Positions 7,146 to 15,555 are shown, counted from the first letter of the stretch. The stretch: DNA of 16,220 bases from Glaciimonas sp. (GCA_014377145.1 JACMQE010000186.1:1-16220), one strand, 5' to 3'. The notes: generated from the sequence alone by a model not told the origin. A program made the numbers and translations.

Positions 7146-7169
7146 TAATTCTTATTGCAATAAGAATTA
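7146..7169. promoter_or_regulatory. Perfect 24-bp palindrome between metK and the acyltransferase unit
   Basis: The half-site TAATTCTTATTG is followed immediately by its exact reverse complement, with no spacer. It is AT-rich, not followed by a T run, and lies in the divergent intergenic region about 55 bp above the predicted metK -35 and about 95 bp before the lpxL start. An operator for a dimeric regulator is the most natural reading. The regulator is unknown. Confidence 0.45.
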
Positions 7170-7264
7170 AAACGTTACATGAAAACTAAATGAATAACTC
7201 GCCACGAAGACATTTAGGCTTACAACGAAATACTATTCTACGCCTTTTATAACATTTCGGCAAA

Positions 7265-8149
7265 ATGCCTCCCCGCCCTCTCATGCTTATCGCTCTCTTT
7301 AAATTATTATCAAGATTACCGCTTTGGGCGTTGCACACAATCGGCGCAGCCGTCGGTTGGTTAGTGTATCTAATATCCCCGTCTTATCGGCGCAAACTAA
7401 AAAACAACCTGAACAGGGCTGGATTTCAGCGCTATTCATCACAAGCCATTTGCGAGTCTGGCAAAAGCATGTTCGAACTCCCGTTCATTTGGTGCGCTGC
7501 GCCGGAGAAAGTTTTACGGACTGCACGGATCGAAAATTGGGCATTAGCGCAATCGGCGCTCGATGCCAAAACCGGCGTCATTTTTTTAACGCCACATCTC
7601 GGTTGCTTTGAAATCATTGCACAGGTGATTGCTGCCAAAACTTCTTTCACCGCCCTGTACCGCCCGCCACGCAAAGCGGCGTTAAAATCGTTAATTGAAG
7701 ATGCCCGCGCACGTCGCAATTTACATCTTGCTCCGGCGAATCTGAATGGAGTACGGGCTTTGTTAAAAGCATTAAAAAAAGGTCAGGCCATCGGCTTGTT
7801 GCCAGATCAGGTGCCACAAAATGGTGAAGGTGTTTGGGCCACATTCTTTGGTAAACCCGCCTACACCATGACCTTATCCGCCAAATTACATCTAATGAGT
7901 GACGCACCGATTATTCTGTCGTATGCAGAGCGGCTCTCTTTTAGTCGTGGTTTTGTGATTCGGTTTGCGCCATTTGAAGAAGAACTTGGCGCGACACCGG
8001 AACAGCAAGCGCGGGCCATCAATATCGCGATGGAAAAACTCATCGGCCGTTGCCCGTCCCAATATATTTGGAGTTACAACCGCTACAAAATCCCTCCTGG
8101 CGTCAGTGCGCCAAGCAATCCCATCACAGATAATCCGGGCCAAGTATGA
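7265..8149 (+). CDS. LpxL/HtrB-family lysophospholipid (lipid A) acyltransferase, first copy
   Basis: A 294-residue protein of the bacterial lipid A biosynthesis acyltransferase family, which transfers a fatty acid from acyl-ACP to a lipid A precursor at the cytoplasmic face of the inner membrane. The N-terminal hydrophobic stretch (about 7-37) is followed by the catalytic HX4E motif in TPHLGCFE (His111, Glu116). Also visible are ALYRPPRK, GLLPDQVPQNGEGVWATFFG and the C-terminal YIWSYNRYK. ATG 7265 gives the longest form; the internal ATG at 7283 (MLIALFKLLSRLPL) better matches the usual family start, and neither has a clear ribosome-binding site. Its TGA overlaps the start of the next acyltransferase as ATGA, so the two are co-translated. 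Which lipid A position it acylates cannot be read from sequence. Confidence 0.88.
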   Translation: MPPRPLMLIALFKLLSRLPLWALHTIGAAVGWLVYLISPSYRRKLKNNLNRAGFQRYSSQAICESGKSMFELPFIWCAAPEKVLRTARIENWALAQSALDAKTGVIFLTPHLGCFEIIAQVIAAKTSFTALYRPPRKAALKSLIEDARARRNLHLAPANLNGVRALLKALKKGQAIGLLPDQVPQNGEGVWATFFGKPAYTMTLSAKLHLMSDAPIILSYAERLSFSRGFVIRFAPFEEELGATPEQQARAINIAMEKLIGRCPSQYIWSYNRYKIPPGVSAPSNPITDNPGQV

Positions 8150-9015
8150 GACTGCTGATTTTCTTATTGTGGCTGACGCACTGGCTCCCGCTTTGGGTTC
8201 TGGGTCCAATTGGTGAAGCACTAGGTTCAATCCTATTCATCATTATGAAACCGCGTCGCAAGATCACGCTGACGAATTTAAAAATGTGTTTCCCAGATAT
8301 GCCTGAGCAAGAACGGGTGGTGTTGGCAAGGCGTCATTTCCAAGCCTATGCGCGTAGTGCTCTGGAGCGCAGCGTATTATGGTGGGCCTCTGAAGTGCGC
8401 CTCAAAAGATTGATTCATATCGAATCTGCGATTCCGCTGAATACCCTTGAGGCAGGGCCAACGATTTTGCTATGCCCGCACTTTGTCTGCCTGGAAATTC
8501 CGGGTATTGCCCTGGTATTAAATTCGTCACTTTCAATTTGCACTATTTACACCTGTCAGCAAGACAAAGTGGTTGACGCGGCCTTGCTTAAAGGACGCTC
8601 ACGTTTTCGCCCAGTAAAGTTATTCACACGTGAACAAGGTGTCAAACCCATTATCCGTGCGATGCACGAAGGATTTCCTTTTATCATGCTGCCGGATATG
8701 GATTTTGGCACCAAGGATTCCGAATTTGTGCCGTTCTTTGGCATTCCCGCAGCCACTTTAACAGCCACCGCCAGAATTGCCGCTGCAACCAAAGCCCGCG
8801 TCGTACCTATGATTGCTACGTTCTTGCCCGGTTACAAAGGCTGGAAAGTCGCTTTCTATCCTGCCTGGGAAAATTATCCCGGCGATGACATCATTGAAGC
8901 CACTCAGCGAATGAATGCATTTATAGAAGCGCGAGTGTTAGAGGCACCAGCTGAATATTTCTGGGCGCACAGGCGCTTCAAAACCAGACCAACCGGCGAG
9001 CCTGATCCTTATTAA
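8146..9015 (+). CDS. LpxL/HtrB-family lipid A acyltransferase, second copy
   Basis: A 289-residue paralogue of the preceding gene, sharing the fold and motifs but clearly diverged. It begins [20 protein letters not shown], a membrane anchor, and carries the HX4E motif in [11 protein letters not shown] (His112, Glu117). [20 protein letters not shown], a hallmark of LpxL-type enzymes, and the C-terminal [13 protein letters not shown] follow. The ATG overlaps the upstream TGA by four bases, so translational coupling is likely. Together the pair would add the two secondary acyl chains of lipid A, or one may act on another lysolipid. It appears intact. Confidence 0.9.
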   Translation: MRLLIFLLWLTHWLPLWVLGPIGEALGSILFIIMKPRRKITLTNLKMCFPDMPEQERVVLARRHFQAYARSALERSVLWWASEVRLKRLIHIESAIPLNTLEAGPTILLCPHFVCLEIPGIALVLNSSLSICTIYTCQQDKVVDAALLKGRSRFRPVKLFTREQGVKPIIRAMHEGFPFIMLPDMDFGTKDSEFVPFFGIPAATLTATARIAAATKARVVPMIATFLPGYKGWKVAFYPAWENYPGDDIIEATQRMNAFIEARVLEAPAEYFWAHRRFKTRPTGEPDPY

Positions 9016-9104
9016 TCAGTTGCGGCCAGTTGATACTGATTGCACATGCTGACTCAAATTCACAACGCCAGTTTTCGCCGACAATTCTAAAAGCGTATAA
9101 GCCC

Positions 9105-9110
9105 TATAAT
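9105..9110 (+). promoter_or_regulatory. Possible dapF -10 element (leaderless start)
   Basis: A perfect TATAAT ends six bases before the dapF ATG at 9117. A transcript starting about seven bases downstream would begin at the ATG itself. No Shine-Dalgarno sequence is present and no good -35 was found, so this is tentative. Confidence 0.35.
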
Positions 9111-9116
9111 CAAGCA

Positions 9117-9983
9117 ATGAAACTCAAATTTACTAAGATGCATGGCGCAGGCAACGATTTTATCGTGATTGATGCGATCAACCAGCAATGTGACTTTACG
9201 CAGGCCCAATGGCAAGCGCTAGCCGACCGTCATTTCGGCATTGGTGCTGATCAGATATTAGTAGTCGAAAAACCGCAAGCGGCAGGCGTCGATTTTCGCT
9301 ATCGGATTTATAACGCTGATGGCAGCGAAGTTGAGCAGTGCGGTAACGGGGCACGCGCGTTCGTCAGATTTGTCACCGAAAAAGGCCTGACCGGCAAACG
9401 CGCAATTAAAGTCGAAACTATGTGTGGCGTGATCGAACCCAGGCTAGAAACCGATGGCACCATCACAGTAAATATGGGTGCACCTATTTTGGCACCATCC
9501 CACGTCCCCTTCGACGCCCGTGCACTGGACCCCACGCAAGAAGGCGCGGATACTCTATGGCCACTCGATATTAAAGGCAAAACTGTGCTGTTTTCGATTG
9601 TCTCTATGGGTAATCCTCATGCGGTTCAAGTAGTGAGCAATACAGAAGTTACCCCCGTGCTGGATGATGGCCCTCTGATTGAGCATCATCCGCGCTTTCC
9701 CAAACGTGTTAACGCTGGGTTTATGCAGGTCATTAATCGCCATCAAATTAAATTGCGGGTATTTGAACGTGGTGTTGGTGAAACGCTGGCTTGCGGCACC
9801 GGGGCTTGTGCCGCCGTCGTCGCAGGTATCCAGCGCGGCTTACTAGACTCTCCAGTAAAAGTGCAGACCCATGGCGGCGAATTATTGATAACTTGGAATG
9901 GTCTCAATCAACCGGTCAAAATGACCGGACCGGCAGTGACCGTGTTCGAAGGTGAAATCGAAGTAAATACTGACAAGCAGTGA
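9117..9983 (+). CDS. dapF: Diaminopimelate epimerase
   Basis: A 288-residue cofactor-independent epimerase that converts LL- to meso-diaminopimelate for lysine and peptidoglycan. The start at ATG 9117 ([19 protein letters not shown]) matches the family; an upstream in-frame extension to 9030 adds 29 unlike residues. Both catalytic cysteines are present: Cys75 in [15 protein letters not shown] and Cys226 in [25 protein letters not shown], typical of the family, is at about 163-170. It follows the acyltransferase pair by about 100 bp in the same direction. In relatives as I recall them, DUF484 and xerC follow directly; here about 3.9 kb intervenes. It appears fully functional. Confidence 0.97.
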   Translation: MKLKFTKMHGAGNDFIVIDAINQQCDFTQAQWQALADRHFGIGADQILVVEKPQAAGVDFRYRIYNADGSEVEQCGNGARAFVRFVTEKGLTGKRAIKVETMCGVIEPRLETDGTITVNMGAPILAPSHVPFDARALDPTQEGADTLWPLDIKGKTVLFSIVSMGNPHAVQVVSNTEVTPVLDDGPLIEHHPRFPKRVNAGFMQVINRHQIKLRVFERGVGETLACGTGACAAVVAGIQRGLLDSPVKVQTHGGELLITWNGLNQPVKMTGPAVTVFEGEIEVNTDKQ

Positions 9984-9984
9984 C

Positions 9985-10011
9985 GCAACATCTAAGTAAT
10001 GAGTATGTTGC
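9985..10011 (+). terminator. Weak hairpin after dapF
   Basis: A perfect 7-bp inverted repeat GCAACAT / ATGTTGC with a 13-base loop, beginning two bases after the dapF stop. There is no adjacent T run, so intrinsic termination is doubtful. The convergent sel1-repeat gene ends at 10073, and another short stem, CAACG-agaac-CGTTG, lies near its end. Confidence 0.3.
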
Positions 10012-10072
10012 CGATAATCGTTTGCATTTGGAAGCGTATGTCTTTTAATATCTTTAACAACGAGAACCGTTG

Positions 10073-11758
10073 CTAGACATTCGTATCTGCAATTTCTTCA
10101 TCTTCCTTTACCCTCTTGCCTACAACACCCAACGCGGGCAGTGCGGTCTTGAAACGATATAGCCGCTGGCGGTAATTTCCCTCTGGACCATCTGGCCCGC
10201 AATCAACATCTTCGAACATTCGCGCAAGCCGATTGAACGTCTGGCGTTCATCACCGGTTTCAATTAATATCAGCCGACGCTTGCTGCGAGCATAATACGC
10301 CCTGATATCCACCACCAAACAGTGACCGCAATCAGCATGGTTTACGTCCAGCAATAATGCTTCAGGCCGACTTAAGCCAAATAACAGCGCAAGCTCGATA
10401 CGTGCAGCCAAAAACGGATGACTGGCGACCAACTCTCGCGTCAACTGCTGTTTAGCGGTCAGCGCCCAGGCCATTGGATGCACGTGATCGGCAATTTTTG
10501 CTAGCAGCCTCTGCGCAACCATATCTCCCTGAATGGCAGCTTTTTGCAACCAATAGACCGCTTGCACATCATTCGTCAATTTTTCACGTCGATTGCGCCA
10601 GGCGCTGACGCCACATTCCAACTGCGCTGCACAATGCCCCATCTCTGCGGCATGTGCCAAATGGCGCTGCATGTCGATCAGATTACGCTGAGAAAATTCA
10701 GATTTTAAATATATCCTCGACAACGCATACCAGGCCTCAGATAAACCACGTTCCCCTGCCTGCGTCAGCCAGCGGATCGCCTTTTTATAATTAGCAGAAC
10801 CGGCACCGACAACAATCCGCTCGCCATCGCTATCCATACGAGCGTACCACAACCCCAAATCTAGCTGGGCGGATTTGTCGTCAGCAGACGCCGCCAGCTC
10901 CAAAAATTGCTGGACCTCAATGACGCCAAAGTCTGTCGTCATCATTAAAACACACGCGCAACGGGTCAATAACAGTAGATTCGCTTCACCCAAGCGCCGC
11001 GCCAATGTGTTTGACGGAGCATGCAATTGGGCTAATTCTCCGCTGTATTGCTGCGCGACGGCACGGGCCAGGGGCAGTCCACGCTCTAAAAATACTGGCC
11101 AGTCCTGACCCTCCCAAGCAATTTCGGCCAGGGCATGTTGCGCTTGCATGACGCCAGCATCAGCTGCGCGTGAAGTCCATTCAAATGTCGTCCCGACAGC
11201 ATCGACACCCCCAGATGCCATTAGTAAGCCAGAATTACCCTCGTCGCCAACAACGTCATCCTTATTAGCAGGACTTTCGCTAGTTTGAGCTTTCAACTGT
11301 ACCGTCGTCGCATCAGATTTTGCCGCGTGCTGCGCCAATAACCACTGTGCTTCAGGAATGCCAGCATGAGCAGCCGTTTTTAGCGCCTTCATTGCCTTCC
11401 CCCAAAAGTCCCTGAGTGCCATATTTGCATTCAGCCGGTCGTTATCGCGCAAGACCAACTGCGCCAGAACCAGTCCTGCCTGTATGACGCCGTTATCAAA
11501 CGCTCGCTCATACCATCCACATATATCTCTGAGATTACTTGCACCAAGTGCCACATCAAGAGGTATGTGACTACCAATTAATATCCATGCATCCGCTTCC
11601 TGCTTTCGCGCGGCCCGATCCAGCCAGTGCAATGCAGTAGGAAAGTTCTGCGGCAATCCGTTACCACCAAATAGGTAACGCTTTCCCAGCGCCAGTTGCG
11701 CTGCGCCCTGTCCAGCACGCGCAGCGCGAATAATCACCAAGTCTTCACGTTTAGCCAT
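10073..11758 (-). CDS. Sel1-repeat (TPR-like) protein with a distinct C-terminal region
   Basis: About 561 residues starting MAKREDLVIIRAARAGQG; a GTG two codons upstream (11764) is an alternative. Several Sel1-like helical repeats are visible: AAQLALGKRYLFGG with ALHWLDRAAR near the N-terminus, EAQWLLAQHA, VMQAQHALAEIAW, SAQLDLGLWYA with AIRWLTQAGERG, EAWYALSRIYL, CAAQLECGVSAW, then AVYWLQKAAIQGDMVAQRLL to about residue 430. Such repeats usually mediate protein-protein contacts. No signal peptide is seen, so it is probably cytosolic. The last 130 residues contain ELALLFGLSRPEALLLDVNH and HCLVVDIRAYYARSKRRLIL and are not a repeat I recognise. The repeat spacing is irregular, with a low-complexity insert around residues 150-185. 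It is convergent with dapF. The precise role is unknown. Confidence 0.75.
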   Translation of the reverse strand: MAKREDLVIIRAARAGQGAAQLALGKRYLFGGNGLPQNFPTALHWLDRAARKQEADAWILIGSHIPLDVALGASNLRDICGWYERAFDNGVIQAGLVLAQLVLRDNDRLNANMALRDFWGKAMKALKTAAHAGIPEAQWLLAQHAAKSDATTVQLKAQTSESPANKDDVVGDEGNSGLLMASGGVDAVGTTFEWTSRAADAGVMQAQHALAEIAWEGQDWPVFLERGLPLARAVAQQYSGELAQLHAPSNTLARRLGEANLLLLTRCACVLMMTTDFGVIEVQQFLELAASADDKSAQLDLGLWYARMDSDGERIVVGAGSANYKKAIRWLTQAGERGLSEAWYALSRIYLKSEFSQRNLIDMQRHLAHAAEMGHCAAQLECGVSAWRNRREKLTNDVQAVYWLQKAAIQGDMVAQRLLAKIADHVHPMAWALTAKQQLTRELVASHPFLAARIELALLFGLSRPEALLLDVNHADCGHCLVVDIRAYYARSKRRLILIETGDERQTFNRLARMFEDVDCGPDGPEGNYRQRLYRFKTALPALGVVGKRVKEDEEIADTNV

Positions 11759-12484
11759 AAACACTCATCACGCAAAAGCGTAAATTATCTCCGATAAATT
11801 ACGAATTCTTTATTTGATAACAATTATGAATAAAGTTCGCGTCTTTAATACAACATATTAAAAAAATTGGTTATTATCGTCCAATCACCATCTAGCAAGT
11901 TCAATTATGCCTTGTATGGCGGTGTGCTTATAAAAGCACAAAAGACCGCCATCTCCTATCAATACCCAACTCCTCAGACGTTTAAGAAAAATTTTTACTC
12001 TTTTATAAAAAGAAGGAAATTACTTTTTTAAGCCCTAGTAGGATGTGTTGAGCTTTATTTCTACCAAGGTACCGTGAAGCTGCGAGAGCCACGAATAAAG
12101 CAAAATGCGAATTAACACGTGCTAATCAAGAAATAATTCATTTAACTGGGCGCCTAAATCAACTCAGATAATTCGCCGATATAGTAATAAAAATACAACA
12201 TTTCTTATTTCAGCTTAAAATTTTCACCTCATTGCGCTCAAATAATTCATCGAAAATATGAAAAAAAACAGAGAATTAGCGGAAGGCATTGCACGACTCA
12301 GAAAGACCACCCTCACCGTTATGTCACATAAATACAACAGAATCGCCAAACCTCGTCAATTTCGACCAATTTATAGCGCGACAGAAGACCAAACCTACAG
12401 CGTAAATAGCCGGACCTATTACTGTTCTATCATCCGACAGATGTACGGATCCTTAAAGCAGGCTTTCCAAATAAAGGACGTCAA
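11759..12484. other. 726-bp AT-rich non-coding region between divergent sel1-repeat gene and porin
   Basis: No convincing gene on either strand. A 76-codon frame at 12258-12488 lacks a ribosome-binding site and recognisable features. The stretch holds the nested hairpin at 11916-11952, several AT runs, and presumably the promoters of both flanking genes plus a long porin leader. The porin ribosome-binding site AAAGGA is just before 12485. A minus-ten-like TATAAA at 12004-12009 has no good partner. Confidence 0.55.
11916..11952. repeat. Nested inverted repeat (strong hairpin)
   Basis: The outer arms ATGGCGGT (11916-11923) and ACCGCCAT (11945-11952) are perfect. Directly inside, GTGCTT and AAGCAC pair around an ATAA loop, leaving a single AAAAG bulge on the 3' side. 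That is 14 base pairs in 37 bases, the most GC-rich point of an AT-rich interval. Neither side is followed by a T run. It could belong to a small RNA, the porin leader or an attenuator. Confidence 0.5.
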
Positions 12485-13660
12485 ATGAAGAAATCACTAA
12501 TCGCACTGGCCGTACTAGGCGCAATTGCAGGTGCAGCACAAGCTCAAAGCTCAGTAACAATCTACGGTATCGTTGATACTGGCGTTACTTATTCTAATAA
12601 AGCTCTGAACACTGCCACTGGCGCAACCGGTAACAAAGTTGAAGTTAACTCGGGCGTCGTGCGGGGTTCGCGTCTGGGTTTCAAAGGCGCTGAAGATCTG
12701 GGCGGCGGTTTGAAAGCAGTGTTCCAATTGGAAACTGGCTTTTCCAATGACACAGGCGCGTTACAAAGTGACAAGAGCAATACGGGTGCCAGCACATTTT
12801 TTCGCCGTAAATCAGTCGTTGGCCTGAGCGGCGACACCTTCGGTACAATCTTGTTAGGTCGTCAGACTGACATAGCTGATGATCTTAGTATCTGGACTTC
12901 AGTTGCAGATTTTGGTGGCGTAACTGGTAACGTCGGTCATAATCTAAATCGTTTGGAAGGCGCACGTACCCAAAACTCAATCCGCTACAATACACTAAAC
13001 CTATCTGGCTTCACTGCCAGCGCGATCTACGGTTTCGGCGAAACAGTTGGTCAAACAGCTGCTGGCCAATCGTTCGGTCTGGGTGGTCAGTATGCTAACG
13101 GCCCACTCGCCTTATTTGCTACCTACTACCAGTCGAAAAAAGGCAATAAACCGAGCGATGTGTCTCTGACAAACGCTGCTGTGTTTTATGCTGGTAACCC
13201 AGGCGATATAGCTCTGAAGACATTCAGTGTCGGTGCTAGCTATGAAGCCGGCCCTGCCCGTATTTATGGTAACTGGTCACGCGTTAAGCAACCTTTGGCA
13301 ACAGCTGCTGCTCTGAATCCATTGGCAGCTGCCAATGGATTCAGCATTGGCAGCTTCAACAATAGCAGGGCTGACATCTTTGAACTGGGTACTAACTACA
13401 TGTTGACAGCTCCTTTACATTTGTTAGCTAGTATTCAATACAGCAAGCTGAGTTTTGTTGATGTTGGTTCACCAAAGGGAAAATTGACTCAATTCAATTT
13501 AGGTACGGACTACTTCCTGTCGAAGCGTACTGATCTGTACGCTTTTGCTTCATACTTGCGTGCCAAAAATGCTACTAATCTAGGCGTTATGAGTGGTGAT
13601 AGCATTGGTTCAAACAATAGCCAAACAGCAGTTTCTGTTGGTATCCATCACAAATTTTAA
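12485..13660 (+). CDS. Gram-negative general porin (Burkholderiales OmpC-like, porin_4 type)
   Basis: A 391-residue outer-membrane beta-barrel for diffusion of small solutes, expected to be a 16-strand trimer. The signal peptide MKKSLIALAVLGAIAGAAQA is cleaved before QSSVTIYGIVDTG, the usual first strand. VRGSRLGFKGAEDLGGGLKA and FFRRKSVVGLSGDTFGTILL are family hallmarks. The protein ends VSVGIHHKF with the C-terminal Phe needed for barrel insertion. The start is fixed by AAAGGA nine bases before ATG. A long non-coding region precedes it and a strong terminator follows, so it is probably a monocistronic, highly expressed gene. Odd: the coding sequence contains a 32-bp perfect palindrome (residues about 277-287, ALNPLAAANGFS), probably in a surface loop. 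Confidence 0.95.
   Translation: MKKSLIALAVLGAIAGAAQAQSSVTIYGIVDTGVTYSNKALNTATGATGNKVEVNSGVVRGSRLGFKGAEDLGGGLKAVFQLETGFSNDTGALQSDKSNTGASTFFRRKSVVGLSGDTFGTILLGRQTDIADDLSIWTSVADFGGVTGNVGHNLNRLEGARTQNSIRYNTLNLSGFTASAIYGFGETVGQTAAGQSFGLGGQYANGPLALFATYYQSKKGNKPSDVSLTNAAVFYAGNPGDIALKTFSVGASYEAGPARIYGNWSRVKQPLATAAALNPLAAANGFSIGSFNNSRADIFELGTNYMLTAPLHLLASIQYSKLSFVDVGSPKGKLTQFNLGTDYFLSKRTDLYAFASYLRAKNATNLGVMSGDSIGSNNSQTAVSVGIHHKF
13313..13344. repeat. 32-bp perfect palindrome inside the porin gene
   Basis: The half CTGAATCCATTGGCAG is followed immediately by its exact reverse complement. The 11-base CATTGGCAGCT of the centre recurs as a direct copy at 13345-13355. The palindrome keeps the reading frame open (LNPLAAANGFS). 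This pattern is typical of a template-switch or inverted-duplication event during replication. Confidence 0.9.
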
Positions 13661-13713
13661 TATAAGTTAGTCAACTCTGCTGCAACGTAGAGATAACCGC
13701 TTAGTTAGAAACC

Positions 13714-13756
13714 AAAGGGTCCACATGATTTTTTATGTGGGCCCTTTGACATTTTT
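13714..13756 (+). terminator. Porin transcription terminator
   Basis: A 13-bp stem, AAAGGGTCCACAT / ATGTGGGCCCTTT with one T-G pair, an 8-base loop GATTTTTT, then GACATTTTT. It lies 54 bp after the porin stop on the coding strand. It would isolate the porin from the downstream DUF484 relic and xerC. Confidence 0.88.
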
Positions 13757-13865
13757 AAGTCTAAAATAAATGCAGCATCGCAATACTAGCGATATTTGTC
13801 ATGCATTACCATATTGGTGATACTCTCGGACTTTCAATCACACTCATTCAAAACACAAGCACATC

Positions 13866-14535
13866 ATGAGCAGCTATTTGGGTCCCGATACCGTCGTACA
13901 ATACCTTGCGGAAACGCCGCATTTCTTTGTAGAACATGCCGAGCTAATAGGAAAAATCAAGCTGACCAGTCCAATACTAGGCCATGCCATTTCTCTACAA
14001 GAGCGGCAGATGGAGATATTGCGTGAAAAAATTAAAGTCCAAGACCTGCGCCTTGCTGATATGGTGCGTAACGCCCAAGAAAACGACGGCATCAGCGACA
14101 AACTGCAAATTTGGTCACGCAGTCTGCTCATGGCACGTAGCGATGTTGATATACCGCATGCTGTCATCACCGGATTACAGACAATATTTAATGTGCCTCA
14201 GGTTACTATGCGACTTTGAGATGTCGCTGATAGCTTTTCACAAACCTAGTTTGCTGCACCAGCATCTGCCGATTCAAAGCTTTTTTCCACTAGCCTGAGC
14301 GTCCCTTTTTGCGGTGGCAATAATGATTTTGAAGCATTATCCTGGCTCGAACATAAGGCTGAAATTCAATCCATCGCCATGTTGCCATTGCGCGTAAATA
14401 CAGCAGAAAGCACTTTTGGATTGTTAGTCTTATGCATCGTCCGACGCAGACCGTTTTCGCCCCAATATGGCAACCGATTTTCTTAGCAAGATAGGCGATA
14501 CCGCCAGCGCCGCGCTCGCCTGCCTACTTACCTAG
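13866..14535 (+). pseudogene. DUF484 family protein pseudogene (two stops, one frameshift)
   Basis: The intact beginning MSSYLGPDTVVQYLAETPHF, the helical region ISLQERQMEILREKIKVQDL and VITGLQTIFNVPQVTMRL match DUF484, a GAF-like protein usually encoded just before xerC. Codon 118 is TGA (14217-14219) where homologues commonly have Trp after VTLRL. A second stop, TAG, is at 14247-14249. The frame then continues SADSKLFSTSLSVPFCGGNN, FEALSWLEHKAEIQSIAMLP and TFGLLVL to about 14432. One inserted base near 14433-14437 shifts the frame, after which DADRFRPNMATDFLSKIGDT and SAALACLLT run to a natural TAG at 14533. Rebuilt length, about 222 residues, is normal. Its function is poorly known, so the effect of loss is unclear. 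Confidence 0.92.
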
Positions 14536-14550
14536 ACGATTATCTTTACC

Positions 14551-15555
14551 ATGCCGGGTGACAGCCAATCCCAATACCAGCACGCTAGTTCTGCGGCAGC
14601 TATTGATGCGTATTTGACCAGCCTGGTTGATCAGTGCAAGTTATCGCCTCACACTGTCCGCAACTATTCACGCGACCTGGCCGAATTATTTTCGCTAATC
14701 TCAGCTCTCAGCAAAAGCAGTGAAGAAAGCGTCAATTTCACGAAGCTATCTCACATGCATATACGGAAATTTGCAGCACAACTGCATTCTCGCGGCTTGA
14801 ATGCACGTTCGATTGCTCGCAAGCTTTCTGCGTGGCGCGGATTTTTTAACTGGCTGGGAGAACACACACCACTCGCCAACAATCCCGTCGAAGGGATCAA
14901 AGCCCCCAAACGTGCCAAACCGTTGCCAAAAGTATTGGGGCAGGACGATACGATACGACTTGTGACTACCAGTGGCAATGCCGTTAGCCAGCAGAGTCCA
15001 ACGCTAACCGCCTGTAATCGTGCCATGTTCGAATTGTTGTACTCCAGCGGCTTACGCGTATCAGAGTTGGCAGGACTTGACCTGCGTTACACGGCAAAGA
15101 CCGGATATACTTCGGACGGATGGATCGATACTGATGCCGCTGAAGTCAACGTCACGGGCAAAGGTGATAAGAAGCGGACTGTTCCGGTCGGGCAACCAGC
15201 GTTGCAAGCGATTGCTGAATGGCTGCCGTTACGCAACACCTTAGTAAAACATGACAATATTTTTGCGCTCTTTTTGACTGAACGCGGCAGCCGCATGTCA
15301 CCTCGCGTAATTCAGCTACGGTTAAAGGCACATGCACAAGCGCTCAACATCCCAACCGCTGTTCACCCCCACGTATTACGCCATTCGTTTGCCTCACACC
15401 TGCTACAAGGATCAGGAGACTTACGCGCAGTGCAGGAGATGCTCGGTCATACCTCTATCACGTCTACACAAGTCTACACATACCTTGATTTTCAACGTCT
15501 AGCGCAGGTGTACGATGCGGCACATCCACGTGCAAAAAAAATGTCAAAAAAATAA
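14551..15555 (+). CDS. xerC: Tyrosine recombinase XerC
   Basis: A 334-residue site-specific recombinase that, with XerD, resolves chromosome dimers at dif during division. The N-terminal SAM-like DNA-binding domain (about 15-110) includes LSPHTVRNYSRDLAE and ARSIARKLSAWRGFFNWL. The catalytic domain has every key residue: Arg169 in SSGLRVSEL, Lys204 in VTGKGDKKRTVPVG, His274 and Arg277 in HPHVLRHSFASHLLQG, His300 in LGHTS, and nucleophile Tyr309 in STQVYTYLD. The position after DUF484 favours XerC over XerD. It starts 15 bp after the relic's natural stop, suggesting an original dapF/DUF484/xerC-type unit; with DUF484 broken, transcription must now pass through the relic. No strong ribosome-binding site was seen at ATG 14551. 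Confidence 0.94.
   Translation: MPGDSQSQYQHASSAAAIDAYLTSLVDQCKLSPHTVRNYSRDLAELFSLISALSKSSEESVNFTKLSHMHIRKFAAQLHSRGLNARSIARKLSAWRGFFNWLGEHTPLANNPVEGIKAPKRAKPLPKVLGQDDTIRLVTTSGNAVSQQSPTLTACNRAMFELLYSSGLRVSELAGLDLRYTAKTGYTSDGWIDTDAAEVNVTGKGDKKRTVPVGQPALQAIAEWLPLRNTLVKHDNIFALFLTERGSRMSPRVIQLRLKAHAQALNIPTAVHPHVLRHSFASHLLQGSGDLRAVQEMLGHTSITSTQVYTYLDFQRLAQVYDAAHPRAKKMSKK

Noticed and set aside
7146..7169. Classic Fur box
   Set aside because: The outward AATAAGAAT halves are in the opposite orientation to the GATAAT-type hexamers of a Fur box, so only a generic operator is claimed.
12074..12172. Helical-looking frame (REAARATNKAKCELTRANQ...) in the porin upstream region, faintly like a histidine-kinase linker
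   Set aside because: Short, without start or domain, and bounded by stops. The resemblance is too weak to call a gene relic.
12258..12488. 76-codon plus-strand frame ending in an ATGA overlap with the porin start
   Set aside because: No ribosome-binding site, biased basic composition from an AT-rich leader, no recognisable motif. The overlap is probably chance.
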